This document shows, one piece after another, positions 7,442-17,130 of a stretch of 64,000 bases of DNA. Origin of the DNA: CBDAQR01 sp965199055. GTDB lineage: Bacteria > Pseudomonadota > Gammaproteobacteria > Pseudomonadales > Halieaceae. How positions within the stretch are numbered: position 1 is the first letter of the stretch; each line of letters opens with the position of its first letter. The position numbers were made by a program, and so were the translations under genes. The stretch covers positions 186,001-250,000 of the forward strand of contig CBDAQR010000008.1 of the NCBI GenBank assembly GCA_965199055.1, in the 5' to 3' direction. The notes beneath the pieces are model-generated. The model did not search any database. It was not told the DNA's origin and was given only the letters and a program-made list of their open reading frames with translations.

Positions 7442-9711
7442 TGCCAGCCCGCGGGCAGCAGCTCCCGATACTGCAATTCTGCGTAACGCCCGTCTATCAA
7501 GAGCGCTGAACCCGTATCAGAATCCGTTCGAATCACCCTGCCCAGGGCCTGATTAACCTTCTGCATACCGGGGTACAGGTAGGCAAACTCATATCCTCGA
7601 CCATACTTTGCTTCATAATACTCACTGAGCGTGCGACTCTGGCGATTGAACTGGGGTAGACCCACGCCTACTACGATGACACTGCGCAGCGCATCACCGG
7701 GCAGATCCACACCCTCGCCGAACACACCGCCGAGAATGCAAAACGCTACCAGATCCCGTTCATTATGCAGCGCATCCAGCATAGCTTCCCGCGTGCCCTG
7801 GCCCTGTTCCCGCTCCTGAATCATGACTTTGCGCGGCGCGAGCTTGTCGCGCAACAACACCAGGGTATCGTCCATGTATGCATAGGCCGGAAAGTAAACA
7901 ATGCAGTTGCCCGGGTTGGCATTGAGCCAATCGAGAATGGCGCCGGCAAGTTCAGGAAGACTGTCTCGCCGTGAGCGGTAGCGAGTGTCGATGCTGATGT
8001 TGAGATCTACCGGTAGTTGCTCAGGCCGAAACGGCGAGGGTAATTCTCGGTACACGGCCGAACCATCGAAACCCAGCTCCGCCAACGTCCAGTGCGGTGG
8101 TGACACAGTGGCAGAAAAGGCCGTGATCGAATGCATTAAGCGATACCGCTGCGCGAGCTGACGCGACCCATCCTGGCATGCGAAAACCAATCGCAGGCTT
8201 TGAGGGTGAGAGGAGCGGTACATCTCAAAGCGATAATCATCCGCCCATTCTTCAGCCACACGCAGACACTGCACCACCGAGAAATAGAAATCCAGTAGCT
8301 CGGGCCAGCGCTGGAGTCCAACCGCCTCCTGAGCCTGCCAGTCGGCGACAGCGCCCTGCAGGCCCTGCATCGCCTGTAATAGGGCCGCCGGGATGTCGGC
8401 GCTGCTGTGAAACTCTGCTTCAGCCCAATCGAGCTTCTGCAGCTCTAGACAAACACTGTTACAGCGGTCCAGCGCTTTGCGCACGCCGGACGGAGCCACC
8501 TTGCGAGCCGCCATCAGAGCGCGCTTGCTCAACTGTGCGCTGTACATTGACCGGGCCCGGCCGGGCAGATTGTGAGCCTCATCCAACAACAGGCTCCAGC
8601 GCCCGGCATCATTGCCGTAGGAGGCGCTTAGCGCAGCGTAGTAACTGAACACATAGTGAATATCAGCGATCGTGACATCCACCCAGGGTATGAGGTCTGC
8701 CGCTAGCTGGTAGGGGCAGATCGAGTGGTCCCGCGCCAGTTGTTCGATGGCATCGCGATCCAGGCGGGTGACCGCCAGCGCCGCGCCGCGAGCATCGTGC
8801 AAGCGATCATAGTAGCCTTGCGCGTAGGGGCAGTCTTCACCATGACACGCCTTGCCCGGCGAAAAACAAATCGCATCTTTGGCGGTCAAGCTAAGCCAGC
8901 GCACCGCGGCACCCGCTGCCTCAAACAAATCTAGCGTTTCCTGGGCGGCGCGCCGACCCACGGTACGGGCAGTGATATAACTCACATGATCGTGTTTGTT
9001 CGCTGCCAGCGCTTTCAGGGCCGGGTACAAAACGGCAGCCGTTTTACCGATGCCGGTGGGCGCTTGAGCGAGCAATTGCCCTTCGCTGGCAATGCAGCGA
9101 TAAACCGTTTCCGCGAGGTCTCTTTGTCCTGCCCGAAATCCACCGAATGGAAAACCTAGAGAGTGGAGGCTGACGTCACGGCGTGTTTGAAGTTCCCGCA
9201 GCTGTCCTAGCCAGCGTCCGTATACCTGCACCGTTTCTTGCAGGAAGACTTCTAGCTCATCGCGCCCGACCGACTGGCTACGAGAGTACTCCTCGCCCGT
9301 ATCGATATTGAACCGGGTCAGTTGCACCGACAGTGTCTGAAGCGCTGGTTCAGAACGCAATAACAGCGCAGCATAGAGCTTCGCCTGGGCCCAATGCACA
9401 CGCTCGACGCTGTCCGGAATCTCGCGCGGGTCAATCCGGCAGGTCTTGATCTCCTCGATTAGTCCTGCAACAGGATCGTAGCCGTCGGCTCTGCCGCGAA
9501 CCGCCAGGGTCAGACCCTCACATTCCACCTCGGCTTCAATACCGTACTCCGGCAAATAGCTATCATCGCGGCGGCGATAGACTTCCTGATGTCCGGCAAT
9601 TCCCTGTTCACCGGACGGAGACGGCGTGAACCGGTAGTCGATATCACCGCGCCGGTGACAGAACTCTGCCAACTGTTTTACCGCGACTGTGCCGTCAGCC
9701 ATCGGCTGCAT
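7423..9711 (-). CDS. DinG/XPD-like iron-sulfur DNA helicase with N-terminal PD-(D/E)XK nuclease domain
   Basis: The 762-residue protein has a Walker A motif APTGIGKT (217-224), a DEAH box (377-380) and four cysteines (C282, C289, C294, C332) placed like the Fe-S cluster of XPD/DinG helicases. The N-terminal 110 residues carry D76 and E87-x-K89 (GRADG, LIEEIKT), the core of a PD-(D/E)XK nuclease. The family unwinds DNA with 5'-3' polarity. It overlaps the upstream FAN1 gene by 17 bases, which suggests joint work in DNA repair, probably of crosslinks. Family is secure; the nuclease activity is inferred from motif only. Confidence 0.9.
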   Translation of the reverse strand: MQPMADGTVAVKQLAEFCHRRGDIDYRFTPSPSGEQGIAGHQEVYRRRDDSYLPEYGIEAEVECEGLTLAVRGRADGYDPVAGLIEEIKTCRIDPREIPDSVERVHWAQAKLYAALLLRSEPALQTLSVQLTRFNIDTGEEYSRSQSVGRDELEVFLQETVQVYGRWLGQLRELQTRRDVSLHSLGFPFGGFRAGQRDLAETVYRCIASEGQLLAQAPTGIGKTAAVLYPALKALAANKHDHVSYITARTVGRRAAQETLDLFEAAGAAVRWLSLTAKDAICFSPGKACHGEDCPYAQGYYDRLHDARGAALAVTRLDRDAIEQLARDHSICPYQLAADLIPWVDVTIADIHYVFSYYAALSASYGNDAGRWSLLLDEAHNLPGRARSMYSAQLSKRALMAARKVAPSGVRKALDRCNSVCLELQKLDWAEAEFHSSADIPAALLQAMQGLQGAVADWQAQEAVGLQRWPELLDFYFSVVQCLRVAEEWADDYRFEMYRSSHPQSLRLVFACQDGSRQLAQRYRLMHSITAFSATVSPPHWTLAELGFDGSAVYRELPSPFRPEQLPVDLNISIDTRYRSRRDSLPELAGAILDWLNANPGNCIVYFPAYAYMDDTLVLLRDKLAPRKVMIQEREQGQGTREAMLDALHNERDLVAFCILGGVFGEGVDLPGDALRSVIVVGVGLPQFNRQSRTLSEYYEAKYGRGYEFAYLYPGMQKVNQALGRVIRTDSDTGSALLIDGRYAELQYRELLPAGWHYREIS

Positions 9712-11365
9712 CCTGCCAGCTGACCCAGCTCACCCGCGCGGGAATATCATGCTGCTGAAAGTAACGAAGCCAGCGTCGCTGGTTCAACTGCAACTGATCC
9801 CCCGGACCTTTGACTTCGATAAAGCTGTAACCTTGTTTTGAGTCTAGTGCGATGAGGTCAGGGAAACCGCTGCGATTCTCCGCCGGGTCGAACAGAATTC
9901 GCTCCCAAAGGACGCGCCAGTGCGCTGCGGGAATCAGCGTCAGAGCCAGCGATAGCAATTCCCGGTCGAGGTAGCGCCAGTTGATCCAGCTATTGGCAAT
10001 GCCCTGTTTGCTGTCAAACACTTTAAGGATCGCCACAGCCAGATCGCCAGCGAGCAACTCACGCATCCGTGCGTCCAGGGCCTCACTACGCCGCAGATAA
10101 AACTCGCGGCTATACATGTCCCTGGGCGCAGACTGGAAAGGATTCACGAAAGCGCCGGGCAGTGGCATGAATATCTGCTCCCAGAACGCCAAACCAAACA
10201 CCGCATTTACCAGGCTGTTCTCTACGTAGTGGACGCACTCCCACTCGCCCGTGAAATACTCCGCTGCCGCCAACTCTACTCGCTCAGCCCGCGGCAGCAC
10301 GATGTGCTCCTCGTCGAAGCGATCTCTGGCGATGGGCGTAAAAGCTTCACCGATTTTCTTCGCGATCTGGGGTGTCTGTCGGCGTACAAAATCGGCCTCC
10401 GATTCACACCAGGGGGAGGCTTCCATCTCACGACACAGTGCAAGCGCATCGACTAGCTTGTTACCACGCTGCAAAATGCGCACGCTGCGCTCGCGCGCGG
10501 GCGCCTGCCCGGAGGCCCGATAGAGCGCCAATGCTTCTTCAAGATAGTCCCAACGCTCGAGTTGCCGGGCAACGCGATTACGTAGCTTATCCCGGCGCGA
10601 CTCCAACAACGGCGTAGCCCCGGAGTCCAGCAGCGGTTCCGCCAGTGCCAGCACGGACCCATGCTCATCCAGCTCCAGCGCCTCGTAAAACTGCTCAGAC
10701 AAATCGGCCAGATAGAGATAATCATGTACATGACTGCGACTAGCAAACAACCGGTTGCCACTATCCAAAGGGTAAGGCTCGTAGCGCATCACGCCGAGAT
10801 CACTCAGCACAAAATCGGTCAACCCCTGGCGTCGATTGCCAAAGAACAGCAGTCGCATCAACTCAATCACATCGCCAAAGCCCGGCCGCAGCAACTGCAT
10901 GCCCGGTTGACGCCATTCGAGCCAGCGCTTGTGAATATCAGCTTCCTGCAAGCGCTCCTGCAAGACCCGTTCGATGTCTGCTTTGCTCGCGCGCGCCTGC
11001 TCGCCCAAATCTTCCGCGAATATGGCCTGCAGCTCAGCCTTGCGCAGTACTCGGAACAGTTCCTCGGCGGAGGGAGCATCGGTGAATTCGACCAAGCTCA
11101 GCTGAATCAACTCCGCTATCGGGCCATCGAGTTCACCTAGCTCGGGATAGCTCAGTAGCTCACTACGAAATAAAGGGCCCCGCCGGGAAACCAGCCGAAT
11201 GTACAGACAACGCGCCTCCTCAGTTGCCGCCTCATAGGCCCGCAAAAACTCGCGCTCCGCCAAGTCCAGCAGGTCGTCATACTGACTACAGACGACGTCT
11301 ATCAGGCGTTCAAAATTATCGCGGTAGTAACGCGGTGGCAGCTCAACCGGGGCAGGAACAGGCAT
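9695..11365 (-). CDS. Bacterial FAN1-type VRR-NUC nuclease
   Basis: The 556-residue protein ends in a VRR-NUC domain with P502-D503 and E517-x-K519 (GFPDLIAL, FIEVKGPGDQL), the metal-binding nuclease core of Fanconi-associated nuclease 1. The region before it is helical, like the SAP/TPR parts of Pseudomonas FAN1. FAN1 enzymes cut 5' flaps and help remove interstrand crosslinks. The start at 11365 overlaps the stop of the transporter gene by one base (TGATG) and gives the usual N-terminus; an in-frame codon 60 bases upstream lies inside that gene. The helicase follows with a 17-base overlap. Confidence 0.9.
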   Translation of the reverse strand: MPVPAPVELPPRYYRDNFERLIDVVCSQYDDLLDLAEREFLRAYEAATEEARCLYIRLVSRRGPLFRSELLSYPELGELDGPIAELIQLSLVEFTDAPSAEELFRVLRKAELQAIFAEDLGEQARASKADIERVLQERLQEADIHKRWLEWRQPGMQLLRPGFGDVIELMRLLFFGNRRQGLTDFVLSDLGVMRYEPYPLDSGNRLFASRSHVHDYLYLADLSEQFYEALELDEHGSVLALAEPLLDSGATPLLESRRDKLRNRVARQLERWDYLEEALALYRASGQAPARERSVRILQRGNKLVDALALCREMEASPWCESEADFVRRQTPQIAKKIGEAFTPIARDRFDEEHIVLPRAERVELAAAEYFTGEWECVHYVENSLVNAVFGLAFWEQIFMPLPGAFVNPFQSAPRDMYSREFYLRRSEALDARMRELLAGDLAVAILKVFDSKQGIANSWINWRYLDRELLSLALTLIPAAHWRVLWERILFDPAENRSGFPDLIALDSKQGYSFIEVKGPGDQLQLNQRRWLRYFQQHDIPARVSWVSWQDAADG

Positions 11366-12255
11366 CAGTCCTGCCGCCGGGAGACCTGTAGCTGCTGGAA
11401 CAGTGCGGCGGGCACGATCAGGCACAAGCCGACCAGGGTGGCAGGGTGAATAGGCTCACCGAGAACCGTCTGAATAAAGACCAGCGAGAGGAACGGAGCG
11501 AGAAAAATCAGGCTGCTAATGCGAGCCACGCGACTGGCGCTTTGCAGTGCCGCGGTCCATAACAGAAAGGTCAGTCCCATTTCAAAAAAGCCAACATAGG
11601 TGGCGGCCGCAAGCCCTTCCCAGCCCGAGACACGCGGAGTCGAGACGCTGATGCATAACAATAGGCACAACGGCGTAGCCAACATGAAATTGAGACACAG
11701 GCTAACCGCAGGATCGCGCTGATTGCGTGCACTGAGAATCCAGTAGTACGCCCATATCACTGTGCTCAAGAGCGCCAGCACCACGCCTCGCACACTTTCG
11801 AACTGGAGCCCGAGCAGATCGCCTCGCGTCGCGATAACAACCACACCCGAGTAGCCCACCAGCGCTGCCAGCAGATCTCGGGCGTGCAGCTTCTGACCCA
11901 GCAGAGGAACCGCCATCAGCGCCAGCGTAATCGCCCAGGTATAGTTGATCGTTTGCGCCTGTTGCGCGGGCAAAAGATCGTAAGCGGTGAACAACACCTG
12001 GTAGTAAACCAGCGGGTTGAGCACGGCTACGGCGATGAAGTATCCCGGCGTGTCGCGAAGATAGACCCACAGATCGGCCGCCTTACCACGCAGTACTACC
12101 ACGCTGAGCAGGATGAGCGCAGACACAGCGCTCGAGTAAAACAGCAGTTGGTATATGTCGAGGTGGGCGAGCGCTATTTTGAACGCCGTAGCCACAGTAG
12201 ACCAGAAGAAGACGGCGCTTAACCCCAATATCAGGGCATGGCGATCACCCTCCAT
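11365..12255 (-). CDS. EamA/DMT family inner-membrane transporter
   Basis: This 296-residue protein has about ten hydrophobic segments and two EamA repeats, the first beginning ALILGLSAVFFWSTVATAFK (residues 7-26) and the second near VLALLSTVIWAYYWILSA. Drug/metabolite transporters of this type usually export small metabolites or amino acids; the substrate cannot be read from sequence. It sits 10 bases downstream of the sugar dehydrogenase gene and is coupled by TGATG to the FAN1 gene, so all four minus-strand genes may be co-transcribed although their functions look unrelated. Confidence 0.88.
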   Translation of the reverse strand: MEGDRHALILGLSAVFFWSTVATAFKIALAHLDIYQLLFYSSAVSALILLSVVVLRGKAADLWVYLRDTPGYFIAVAVLNPLVYYQVLFTAYDLLPAQQAQTINYTWAITLALMAVPLLGQKLHARDLLAALVGYSGVVVIATRGDLLGLQFESVRGVVLALLSTVIWAYYWILSARNQRDPAVSLCLNFMLATPLCLLLCISVSTPRVSGWEGLAAATYVGFFEMGLTFLLWTAALQSASRVARISSLIFLAPFLSLVFIQTVLGEPIHPATLVGLCLIVPAALFQQLQVSRRQD

Positions 12256-12265
12256 CGATATCGCT

Positions 12266-13402
12266 TCAGCCCTTTGGCACGAGCTTCACGAGTCTGTCTC
12301 CACCCGCCAGCGCGTAGACATAGCCGTCAGGTCCCTGCTGCACATCCCGAAAGCGTAACTGCTGCTCTCCGAAAAGGCGCGACTCGCTCGCTACGCCTTG
12401 CCCATCTAGCTCAAGTCGATTGATGTGGGTACCTCGCAGAGCGGCAATCAACAACGAGTCCTTCCAGCCAGGATAGCGGGTCCCGGTGTAGAACGTTGCC
12501 CCGCAGGCTGCAATCGATGGCACATAGTAATGCAAGGGCTGCTCCATGCCTGCCTTCTCTGTGCCGATGCCAATCTTGCCGCCAATGTATTCCTCTCCGT
12601 AAGTAATGATGGGCCAGCCATAGTTCTTACCCGGCTCCAACTCATTCACCTCATCGCCGCCACGGGGCCCGTGTTCCACTGCCCAGATCGTCTCTCCATC
12701 GGGATGCAATGCAAGCCCCTGTGGATTGCGGTGGCCATAGGTCCAGATCTCTGGCAGTGCTCCACTGCGAGTCACAAAGGGATTGTCTGCAGGAACACGA
12801 CCATCGGGATACAGCCGCATCACTTTGCCGTTATGCCGACCCAAGTCCTGGGCATAGTCGCGATTGGCGCGGTCACCAATGGTAAAGAACAGGTATCCCT
12901 CATTGATCAGGATTCGGCTACCGAAATGGCGCTTCTGCGAGTAAAACGGCTGTGCGGTGAAAAGCTCTTCCAGCCCCTCGATCCCATCGCCATTCCAACG
13001 GCCACGTGAAATTCTCGTCGAGTACTTTCCTTCTTCTTCTACCGCGTAACTGAAATAGACCCATGTTGTGTCCGCATCCAGGTGGACATAAACATCCAAC
13101 ATGCCGCCCTGCCCGACTTCAACACTGTCAGGGATACCATTGACGGCCTTCTTCCCCCAGTCCGCAGGGTCGATGTGCAACACGGCTCCGCTCTTCTCCG
13201 TCACCAGCATCGAGCCGTCGGGAAGGAAGTCCATACCCCAGGGGTCATCCAGGCCTTCAACCAGCGACTCGAGTTCAATGCCACCCCCATCGTCCACGGT
13301 TTGATAGGTGGCGTCGCTGGCGGCGGGCGGCGTCGATGAGGCACATGCGACCAGCGCGAGCAGCAGGGCCGCGATGGGCAATGAAAGTATTCGGTGCGTC
13401 AT
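12266..13402 (-). CDS. PQQ-dependent soluble sugar dehydrogenase-like lipoprotein
   Basis: The 378-residue protein has a lipoprotein signal (LLLALVACAS, Cys at about 20) and a six-bladed propeller of the GSDH/YliI family: GLDDPWGMDFLPDGSMLVTEK, HFGSRI, YGHRNPQGLALHPDG and WAVEHGPRGGDEVNELEPG segments carry the family Arg/His residues. YliI-type enzymes oxidise aldoses using pyrroloquinoline quinone outside the inner membrane. No PQQ synthesis genes are in the window, so cofactor supply is unknown. The gene is divergent from nhaC and probably first in a minus-strand operon. Confidence 0.85.
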   Translation of the reverse strand: MTHRILSLPIAALLLALVACASSTPPAASDATYQTVDDGGGIELESLVEGLDDPWGMDFLPDGSMLVTEKSGAVLHIDPADWGKKAVNGIPDSVEVGQGGMLDVYVHLDADTTWVYFSYAVEEEGKYSTRISRGRWNGDGIEGLEELFTAQPFYSQKRHFGSRILINEGYLFFTIGDRANRDYAQDLGRHNGKVMRLYPDGRVPADNPFVTRSGALPEIWTYGHRNPQGLALHPDGETIWAVEHGPRGGDEVNELEPGKNYGWPIITYGEEYIGGKIGIGTEKAGMEQPLHYYVPSIAACGATFYTGTRYPGWKDSLLIAALRGTHINRLELDGQGVASESRLFGEQQLRFRDVQQGPDGYVYALAGGDRLVKLVPKG

Positions 13403-13497
13403 GTGGGCAGCTCTCTACGCGACTATTCAACAGACGGAAGTGTACTTGAAGCCCCGAAGCGGTACCATGACCACCCCTGCAAACCGAGCACTAACGG

Positions 13498-14952
13498 ATG
13501 AGTGTAAATCCCAAACTGACCCTAGGCCTGGCACTGGCACCGGTGCTGTTACTAATCGCACTACTGGCCTGCTCGGTGTATCTGTTCGGCGCCGACTCTT
13601 CCTACGGCGCCAATCAAATCGCTCTCTTGTTTAGCGCGGGTGCAGTAGCACTGGTGGGCAAGCGCACGGGAATGACCTGGTCCGACGTGGAGGGCGGGCT
13701 GGTGCAGGGCATATCCATGTGCATAGGCCCAATGATGATCCTGATGTCGGTGGGAATGCTGATCGGTTCCTGGATACTGGGGGGCACGATTCCCGCCCTG
13801 ATCTACTATGGCGTCCAGGTTTTGTCCCCCTCTATCTTCTACACCGCGACCGCGATCATCTGCGCAATTATCGCGATCAGCATCGGTTCTTCCTGGACAG
13901 TGGCCGGAACCATGGGAATTGGCCTGATGGCAATTGCCAGCAGTTTCGAGCTGTCACCGGCCATCACGGCAGGTGCGATCATCTCTGGCGCCTACTTCGG
14001 AGACAAGCTCTCACCCCTGTCGGACACCACCAATCTGGCGGCTGCGACAACTGGCGTGGACTTGTTCGACCATATCCGCCACATGCTGTGGACCACCATT
14101 CCAAGCTTTGCCATCGCGTTGATTATTTTCGCCTTCATCGGCGGTGGCGACGCACCCCCGCCGGAACAGATCGCCAGCCTACGTCAGAGTCTCAGTGAGC
14201 AGTTCAACATGGGGCTACATCTGCTGCTGCCACTGCTATTTATGCTCTGGCTCGCCTGGCGCAAAACGCCAGCGCTGCCCTCCATCATGTTGAGTTCACT
14301 GTTGGGCGTATTGTTTGCACTGCTGTTCCAACCGCAGGCGGTCGTCGCCCTTGCTGGCACCAGCGAAGGCCTGGCTCCGGCGATGGTACAAGCCAAGGGG
14401 GTGTGGACCAGCCTCTTCTCAGGCTTTACTTCGGAGACGGCCAATCCTTTCATGGACAAATTGCTCTCGAAGGGGGGCATGATCAGTATGTTGAACACCG
14501 TTTCGTTGATCTTGTGTGCCATGGCGCTGGGTGGCACTTTGGAACGAGTGGGCATTTTGCGCTTCCTGGTGAGTGCCGCGCTGGCCCGAGTACGCAGCGA
14601 CGGCTCGCTGATTACCACCACCGTCGGCACCTGCGTGGCGACCAATATTGTCACCGCCGACCAGTTCATCGCCATTACGATCCCCGGGGGCATGTACCGA
14701 GAGGAATTTGAGCGAAGGGGGCTTTCGCCGCTGAACTTATCCAGGACACTGGAAGATTCAGCGACGCTCACCTCCGCACTGATACCCTGGAATACCTGCG
14801 GCGCATACATGGCAGCCACCCTGGGTATTGCCACGTTCAGCTACCTGCCTTTTGCCTTCTTCAATTACCTGTGCCCGATTATCGCCATCATCTACGGCTA
14901 CTGGCATATCGCACAGAAACCACTTGAAGAGGCCCCGAGGGCCACCAGCTAA
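13498..14952 (+). CDS. nhaC: NhaC family Na+/H+ antiporter
   Basis: This 484-residue protein has eleven or so hydrophobic segments. NhaC-type landmarks include SIGSSWTVAGTMGIGLMAIA (about 140-159), SGAYFGDKLSPLSDTTNLAA (about 163-182) and TCVATNIVTADQFIAITIPG (about 379-398). It exchanges sodium for protons across the inner membrane, which fits a marine lifestyle. Its stop overlaps the start of the thioesterase gene (TAATG), so both are one transcription unit. Confidence 0.92.
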   Translation: MSVNPKLTLGLALAPVLLLIALLACSVYLFGADSSYGANQIALLFSAGAVALVGKRTGMTWSDVEGGLVQGISMCIGPMMILMSVGMLIGSWILGGTIPALIYYGVQVLSPSIFYTATAIICAIIAISIGSSWTVAGTMGIGLMAIASSFELSPAITAGAIISGAYFGDKLSPLSDTTNLAAATTGVDLFDHIRHMLWTTIPSFAIALIIFAFIGGGDAPPPEQIASLRQSLSEQFNMGLHLLLPLLFMLWLAWRKTPALPSIMLSSLLGVLFALLFQPQAVVALAGTSEGLAPAMVQAKGVWTSLFSGFTSETANPFMDKLLSKGGMISMLNTVSLILCAMALGGTLERVGILRFLVSAALARVRSDGSLITTTVGTCVATNIVTADQFIAITIPGGMYREEFERRGLSPLNLSRTLEDSATLTSALIPWNTCGAYMAATLGIATFSYLPFAFFNYLCPIIAIIYGYWHIAQKPLEEAPRATS

Positions 14953-15392
14953 TGGAGTGGGACCTGCCTCAAGCCTTCATCATTGAGGCAACGGTGGGCC
15001 CCGAGGACATCGACGGCCTGGAGCATACCAACAACGCCGTGTACGTAAAGTGGTGTGAGAAAGTCGCCTGGGCCCACTCGGTATCCCTCGGCCTCGACCT
15101 GAAGTGCTACCAAGCGCTGGATCGCGCCATGGTCATCGCGCGTAGCGAATTCGACTACTTGCAGGCCTCCCACCTGGGAGACTCGGTCAGCATTGCCACC
15201 TGGATTTGCGATTGGGATGGCAGGCTTACGATGGAGCGCCGTTTTCAGGTGCTGCGCCAGTCAGATGGCGCCTGCCTGTTGCGGGGCTGGATGAAGTTTG
15301 CCTGCGTGGCATTGAGTAGCGGCAAACCGCGGCGCCTGCCCCGGGAATTTATCGAAGGCTACGGACCGGCCGTTGTCCACGCGACCGCTTAG
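14952..15392 (+). CDS. Hotdog-fold acyl-CoA thioesterase (4HBT/YbgC-like)
   Basis: The 146-residue protein fits a single hotdog domain. The segment EDIDGLEHTNNAVYVKWCE (about 19-37) is the 4-hydroxybenzoyl-CoA thioesterase signature with Asp21 and His26 near the active site, followed by the long helix and MVIARSEFDYLQASHLGD. The family hydrolyses acyl-CoA or acyl-ACP thioesters in the cytoplasm; substrate unknown. It starts on the last base of the nhaC stop codon and its 3' end overlaps the converging epmA gene by four bases. Confidence 0.86.
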   Translation: MEWDLPQAFIIEATVGPEDIDGLEHTNNAVYVKWCEKVAWAHSVSLGLDLKCYQALDRAMVIARSEFDYLQASHLGDSVSIATWICDWDGRLTMERRFQVLRQSDGACLLRGWMKFACVALSSGKPRRLPREFIEGYGPAVVHATA

Positions 15393-16345
15393 GCGACGTC
15401 CCAGGGGAAGCTCAATACCTTGCGAATGTCCGACTCGCCCAGCTTCATCATCAGCAACCGATCCAAACCGAGCGCCACACCGCTGCACTCTGGCATACCA
15501 TGGACCAGTGCCTGCAACAGACGCTGATCCGGCGCGCGGGCCTCACAGCCTGCCGCGGCGTTTACCGCATTATCTCTGTCGAAGCGCCTGGCCTGTTCCG
15601 AGGCATCCGTCAGTTCAAAATAGCCATTTGCCAGTTCGACACCATCCACATACAGCTCAAACCGCTCGGCAACGGCTATCCCATCGCGTTCAGTCGTCCG
15701 TGCCAGTGCCGCCTGGGATGCCGGGTACCCAGAAACGAAAACCATGCCCTGCCCTGCCAGCTTTGGCTCGATGCAGTGGGTCAACAGGAGATCCAGCCAG
15801 GTATCACGGTCAGCCTCATTGAAACCGAGATCAATGTGCGCGTTGGCATATGCAGCCAGGGCCTCTTCGCTCGCTAGAAACGGGTCGATACTGAGAGTGT
15901 GTTGGAACAGTTCTCGGTAGCTAAAGTGCAGACTATCCTTGAGCCCAAGCACTGCACCGACCAGTGATTCGACCTCTTGCATCAGATCCACCAGCGTAAA
16001 ACCCGGCCGGTACCATTCCAGCAGCGTGAACTCGGGGTTGTGGCGAGAGCCTGCCTCAGAGGCGCGAAACGCCTTACACACCTGGTATATCGGACCACTA
16101 CCCGCCGCCAGCATGCGTTTCATCGCATATTCGGGCGAGGTTTGCAGCCAGCGGTCTCCGCTGGCTAAGGGAGCAATATTGGGATCCGTGATAGTGCCCT
16201 GGCAAAGTAGTGGCGTCTCTACCTCAAGCACGTCGCGAACAGAGAAGAACTGACGAATATCTGAGAGCAACTGCGCCCTGGCTTGCAGAACATCGCTGTC
16301 AGCGAAGGGGTGCCAGTCTTGCCCGGCACCCGGAGCCTCACTCAT
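15389..16345 (-). CDS. epmA: EF-P lysine lysyltransferase
   Basis: At 318 residues this is a class II lysyl-tRNA-synthetase-like protein without an anticodon-binding domain, as expected for EpmA (PoxA/GenX/YjeA). Motif 2 (KAFRASEAGSRHNPEFTLLEWY) and motif 3 (GVALGLDRLLMM) are present. It attaches (R)-beta-lysine to Lys34 of elongation factor P; the target efp lies one base upstream in the same operon. The start at 16345 avoids overlap with efp and matches family length; longer in-frame starts lie inside efp. Confidence 0.94.
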   Translation of the reverse strand: MSEAPGAGQDWHPFADSDVLQARAQLLSDIRQFFSVRDVLEVETPLLCQGTITDPNIAPLASGDRWLQTSPEYAMKRMLAAGSGPIYQVCKAFRASEAGSRHNPEFTLLEWYRPGFTLVDLMQEVESLVGAVLGLKDSLHFSYRELFQHTLSIDPFLASEEALAAYANAHIDLGFNEADRDTWLDLLLTHCIEPKLAGQGMVFVSGYPASQAALARTTERDGIAVAERFELYVDGVELANGYFELTDASEQARRFDRDNAVNAAAGCEARAPDQRLLQALVHGMPECSGVALGLDRLLMMKLGESDIRKVLSFPWDVA

Positions 16346-16346
16346 A

Positions 16347-16916
16347 TCAGGACTTGCCGCGCCCCTGGTATTCGCCCGTGCGCGTGTCGATCCGAACAAT
16401 CTCTCCTTCGCTCAGGAACAAGGGCACCTTTACGACGGCCCCCGTGCTCAGCTTTGCAGGCTTGCTGCCGCCACTGGCGGTATCACCTTTCAGGCCTGGA
16501 TCAGTTTCGACAATTTCCAGCTCGACAAAGTTGGGCGGCGTGACGCTAAGAGGCGCATCGTTATAGAGCGTGACCTCGCAACGATCCTGTTCCTTGAGCC
16601 ATTTCGCCGCCTCGCCCACCGCATTGGCATCAGCCTGGTACTGCTCGAAGGTGTCCGGCTCCATGAAATGCCAGAACTCACCGTCGTTGTAGAGGTATTC
16701 CAAGTCGCGGTCCATGACGTCTGCGCCCTCAATGGTCTCGCCGGACTTGAAGGTACGCTCCCAGACTCTGCCGGACTTCAGGTTGCGCAGTTTTACGCGG
16801 GCAAAGGCCTGTCCTTTTCCAGGTTTCACCAGTTCATTATCGACTACCACACAGGGGTCGCCTTCCAGCATTACTTTGAGTCCGGAGCGGATGTCGTTGG
16901 TTGAATAGGTGGCCAT
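16347..16916 (-). CDS. efp: Elongation factor P
   Basis: The 189-residue protein has the three beta-domains of EF-P. Lys34 within KPGKGQAF is the site modified by EpmA. EF-P rescues ribosomes stalled at proline stretches. The start MATYSTNDI at 16916 gives the usual length (E. coli 188); a longer reading to 16955 adds 13 unrelated residues. The epmB aminomutase gene, needed to supply beta-lysine, is not in this window. Confidence 0.97.
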   Translation of the reverse strand: MATYSTNDIRSGLKVMLEGDPCVVVDNELVKPGKGQAFARVKLRNLKSGRVWERTFKSGETIEGADVMDRDLEYLYNDGEFWHFMEPDTFEQYQADANAVGEAAKWLKEQDRCEVTLYNDAPLSVTPPNFVELEIVETDPGLKGDTASGGSKPAKLSTGAVVKVPLFLSEGEIVRIDTRTGEYQGRGKS

Positions 16917-17058
16917 GGTTCTGTCTGCCTTGGGTGTCTGAAAGGGCGCTATCATACCCTACTAGACAGCACACAGTAATGGTGCTTCACTGTAGCCGTT
17001 TGCTCTATTTGGAAGGGTTTGCGGACGCTGAGTGCGCAATGCGGGGCACAACAAACAA

Positions 17059-17099
17059 TTGCCATGAAAACAAATACTTAGGTACTATAGTTGCCTAAG
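17059..17099 (+). promoter_or_regulatory. Sigma-70 promoter with an inverted repeat over the -10 box
   Basis: TTGCCA (17059-17064), an 18-base spacer and TACTAT (17083-17088) form a promoter for the gene at 17131. CTTAGG (17077-17082) and CCTAAG (17094-17099) form a perfect 6-base inverted repeat with an 11-base spacer flanking the -10 box, a placement expected of a repressor operator. No regulator is identified. Confidence 0.5.
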
Positions 17100-17130
17100 C
17101 GTAAAGAATTAATAATGAACCGCTGGCACG

